5,280 nucleotides of DNA from the NCBI GenBank assembly GCA_022447885.1, contig JAKUTA010000100.1:1-5280 (forward strand). Direction: 5' to 3'. Source of the DNA: Candidatus Poseidoniales archaeon. Its GTDB lineage: Archaea; Thermoplasmatota; Poseidoniia; Poseidoniales; Thalassarchaeaceae. Position 1 is the first letter of the stretch, and the number at the start of each line of letters is the position of its first letter. The position numbers were made by a program, and so were the translations under genes. Below the pieces are notes generated by a model. It had not been told where the DNA came from. It saw nothing but the letters and a program-made list of their open reading frames with translations, and searched no databases. Below, one piece after another: positions 4,707 through 5,280 of this stretch.

Positions 4707-5280
4707 TCAATCGTCTTGGGTTTCTACATCGGACGGCTTGCCCGTCAGTGTGTCTCGCAGAGCAGCATTGTCCGTCTGGATCGCCTCGAGGATCTCGTAC
4801 TTCACGCCCAGTTTGTCTGCCAGGACTTTCAGTGCCATCGAGTCCTTGGGCAGGCACTTGCCGCCGAACCCGCGGTGGAGCCCGAAGATGGGGTCCATGT
4901 GGCTCGGGCCGATCGGTTGCGCCTGCTCGGCGGTGATGATGTCGGCGACCGCGTACCAGTCCTCTCCGAGAGCCTCGCAGATGTCGTACATCTGGTTGGC
5001 GAAGATGACCTTGACGGCGTAGAAGGTGTTCTTCGTGTACTTCACCAGTTCCGCCTGTGTCGGGGTGACCTGGAAGGTCTGCTCCTTCTTGAGAACCCCT
5101 GCTTCCCTGTGCTGCTGGAAGACCCGTTCCGCCACGTCTGCATGGTGGGTCCCGCACACGAGGATGTCCTGGTTGCCGAAGTCCTCCAAAGCGCGCCGTT
5201 CCACCAGGAACTCAGGCGAAGCGGCGAGCTTGAGGGGCGAGTATTCGGCGGGGTAACGCTGGGTGGTGCCGGGCACGACC
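4707..5280 (-). CDS. UDP-glucose/GDP-mannose dehydrogenase family protein, 5' end cut by window edge, short C-terminus
   Basis: The visible 190 residues cover the end of the NAD-binding domain and the central dimerisation domain of a nucleotide-sugar 6-dehydrogenase, which oxidises UDP-glucose (or a similar sugar) to the uronic acid using two NAD+. VVPGTTQ at the edge is the end of the STVxPGTT block. SPEFL carries the conserved glutamate. ELVKYTKNTFYAVKV (visible residues 77-91) holds the Lys and Asn of the active site, and GFGGKCLPKD (visible 137-146) contains the catalytic cysteine, codon 4854-4856. The protein then ends soon after AIQTDNAALRDTL, at PSDVETQDD, just where most homologues continue for about 100 residues with the UDP-binding C-terminal domain. 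Active-site residues are all present, so this may be a natural short form, not a decayed gene. The downstream bases are occupied by the TerB gene, so no frameshifted remainder exists there. The exact substrate cannot be told. Confidence 0.9.
   Translation of the reverse strand, partial: VVPGTTQRYPAEYSPLKLAASPEFLVERRALEDFGNQDILVCGTHHADVAERVFQQHREAGVLKKEQTFQVTPTQAELVKYTKNTFYAVKVIFANQMYDICEALGEDWYAVADIITAEQAQPIGPSHMDPIFGLHRGFGGKCLPKDSMALKVLADKLGVKYEILEAIQTDNAALRDTLTGKPSDVETQDD

Noticed and set aside
4306..5157. 283-codon minus-strand open frame
   Set aside because: It is another frame over the dehydrogenase and the first TerB gene. Its translation is dominated by Arg, Gly and His, with no motif.

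Overview
The window is a GC-rich, gene-dense stretch (AT-rich only around 1500-1580) in which every convincing gene lies on the minus strand. In the direction of transcription (right to left) the order is: the C-terminal half of a UDP-glucose/GDP-mannose dehydrogenase (4707 to the right edge), two adjacent TerB-like proteins that are clearly paralogues (4221-4670 and 3732-4208), an Eco57I/TaqI-type N6-adenine DNA methyltransferase (1594-3585), a THEP1-type P-loop NTPase (872-1456), a small protein with two predicted membrane segments (386-826 or 853), and the glycine cleavage H protein, cut by the left edge (1-322).

The first three genes are tightly spaced (36 nt, then 12 nt) and look like one operon. 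The methyltransferase is set off on both sides by 146 nt and 137 nt gaps and looks like an independent or recently placed unit. The gap downstream of it (1457-1593) is the only AT-rich part of the window. On the coding strand it holds a perfect 13-bp direct repeat with a 21-bp period, then a 13-nt odd palindrome, then TATA-like elements, then a strong Shine-Dalgarno sequence for the NTPase. It is the best promoter/operator candidate here and probably drives the NTPase, membrane protein and gcvH run.

Organism: the THEP1-type NTPase and a BRE/TATA-like promoter layout are compatible with an archaeon. Acidic, GC-rich coding with Shine-Dalgarno leaders would fit an uncultured marine thermoplasmatan archaeon, for example, but this is a guess. 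THEP1, TerB, GcvH and Ugd all also occur in bacteria, so the domain is not settled by this window.

No complete novel system is evident. The points most worth following are the repeat-bearing promoter region, the tandem TerB pair beside a DNA methyltransferase, the unusual motif II of that methyltransferase, and a dehydrogenase that ends before the usual C-terminal nucleotide-sugar-binding domain. No tRNA, rRNA, CRISPR array, insertion sequence or attachment site was seen.
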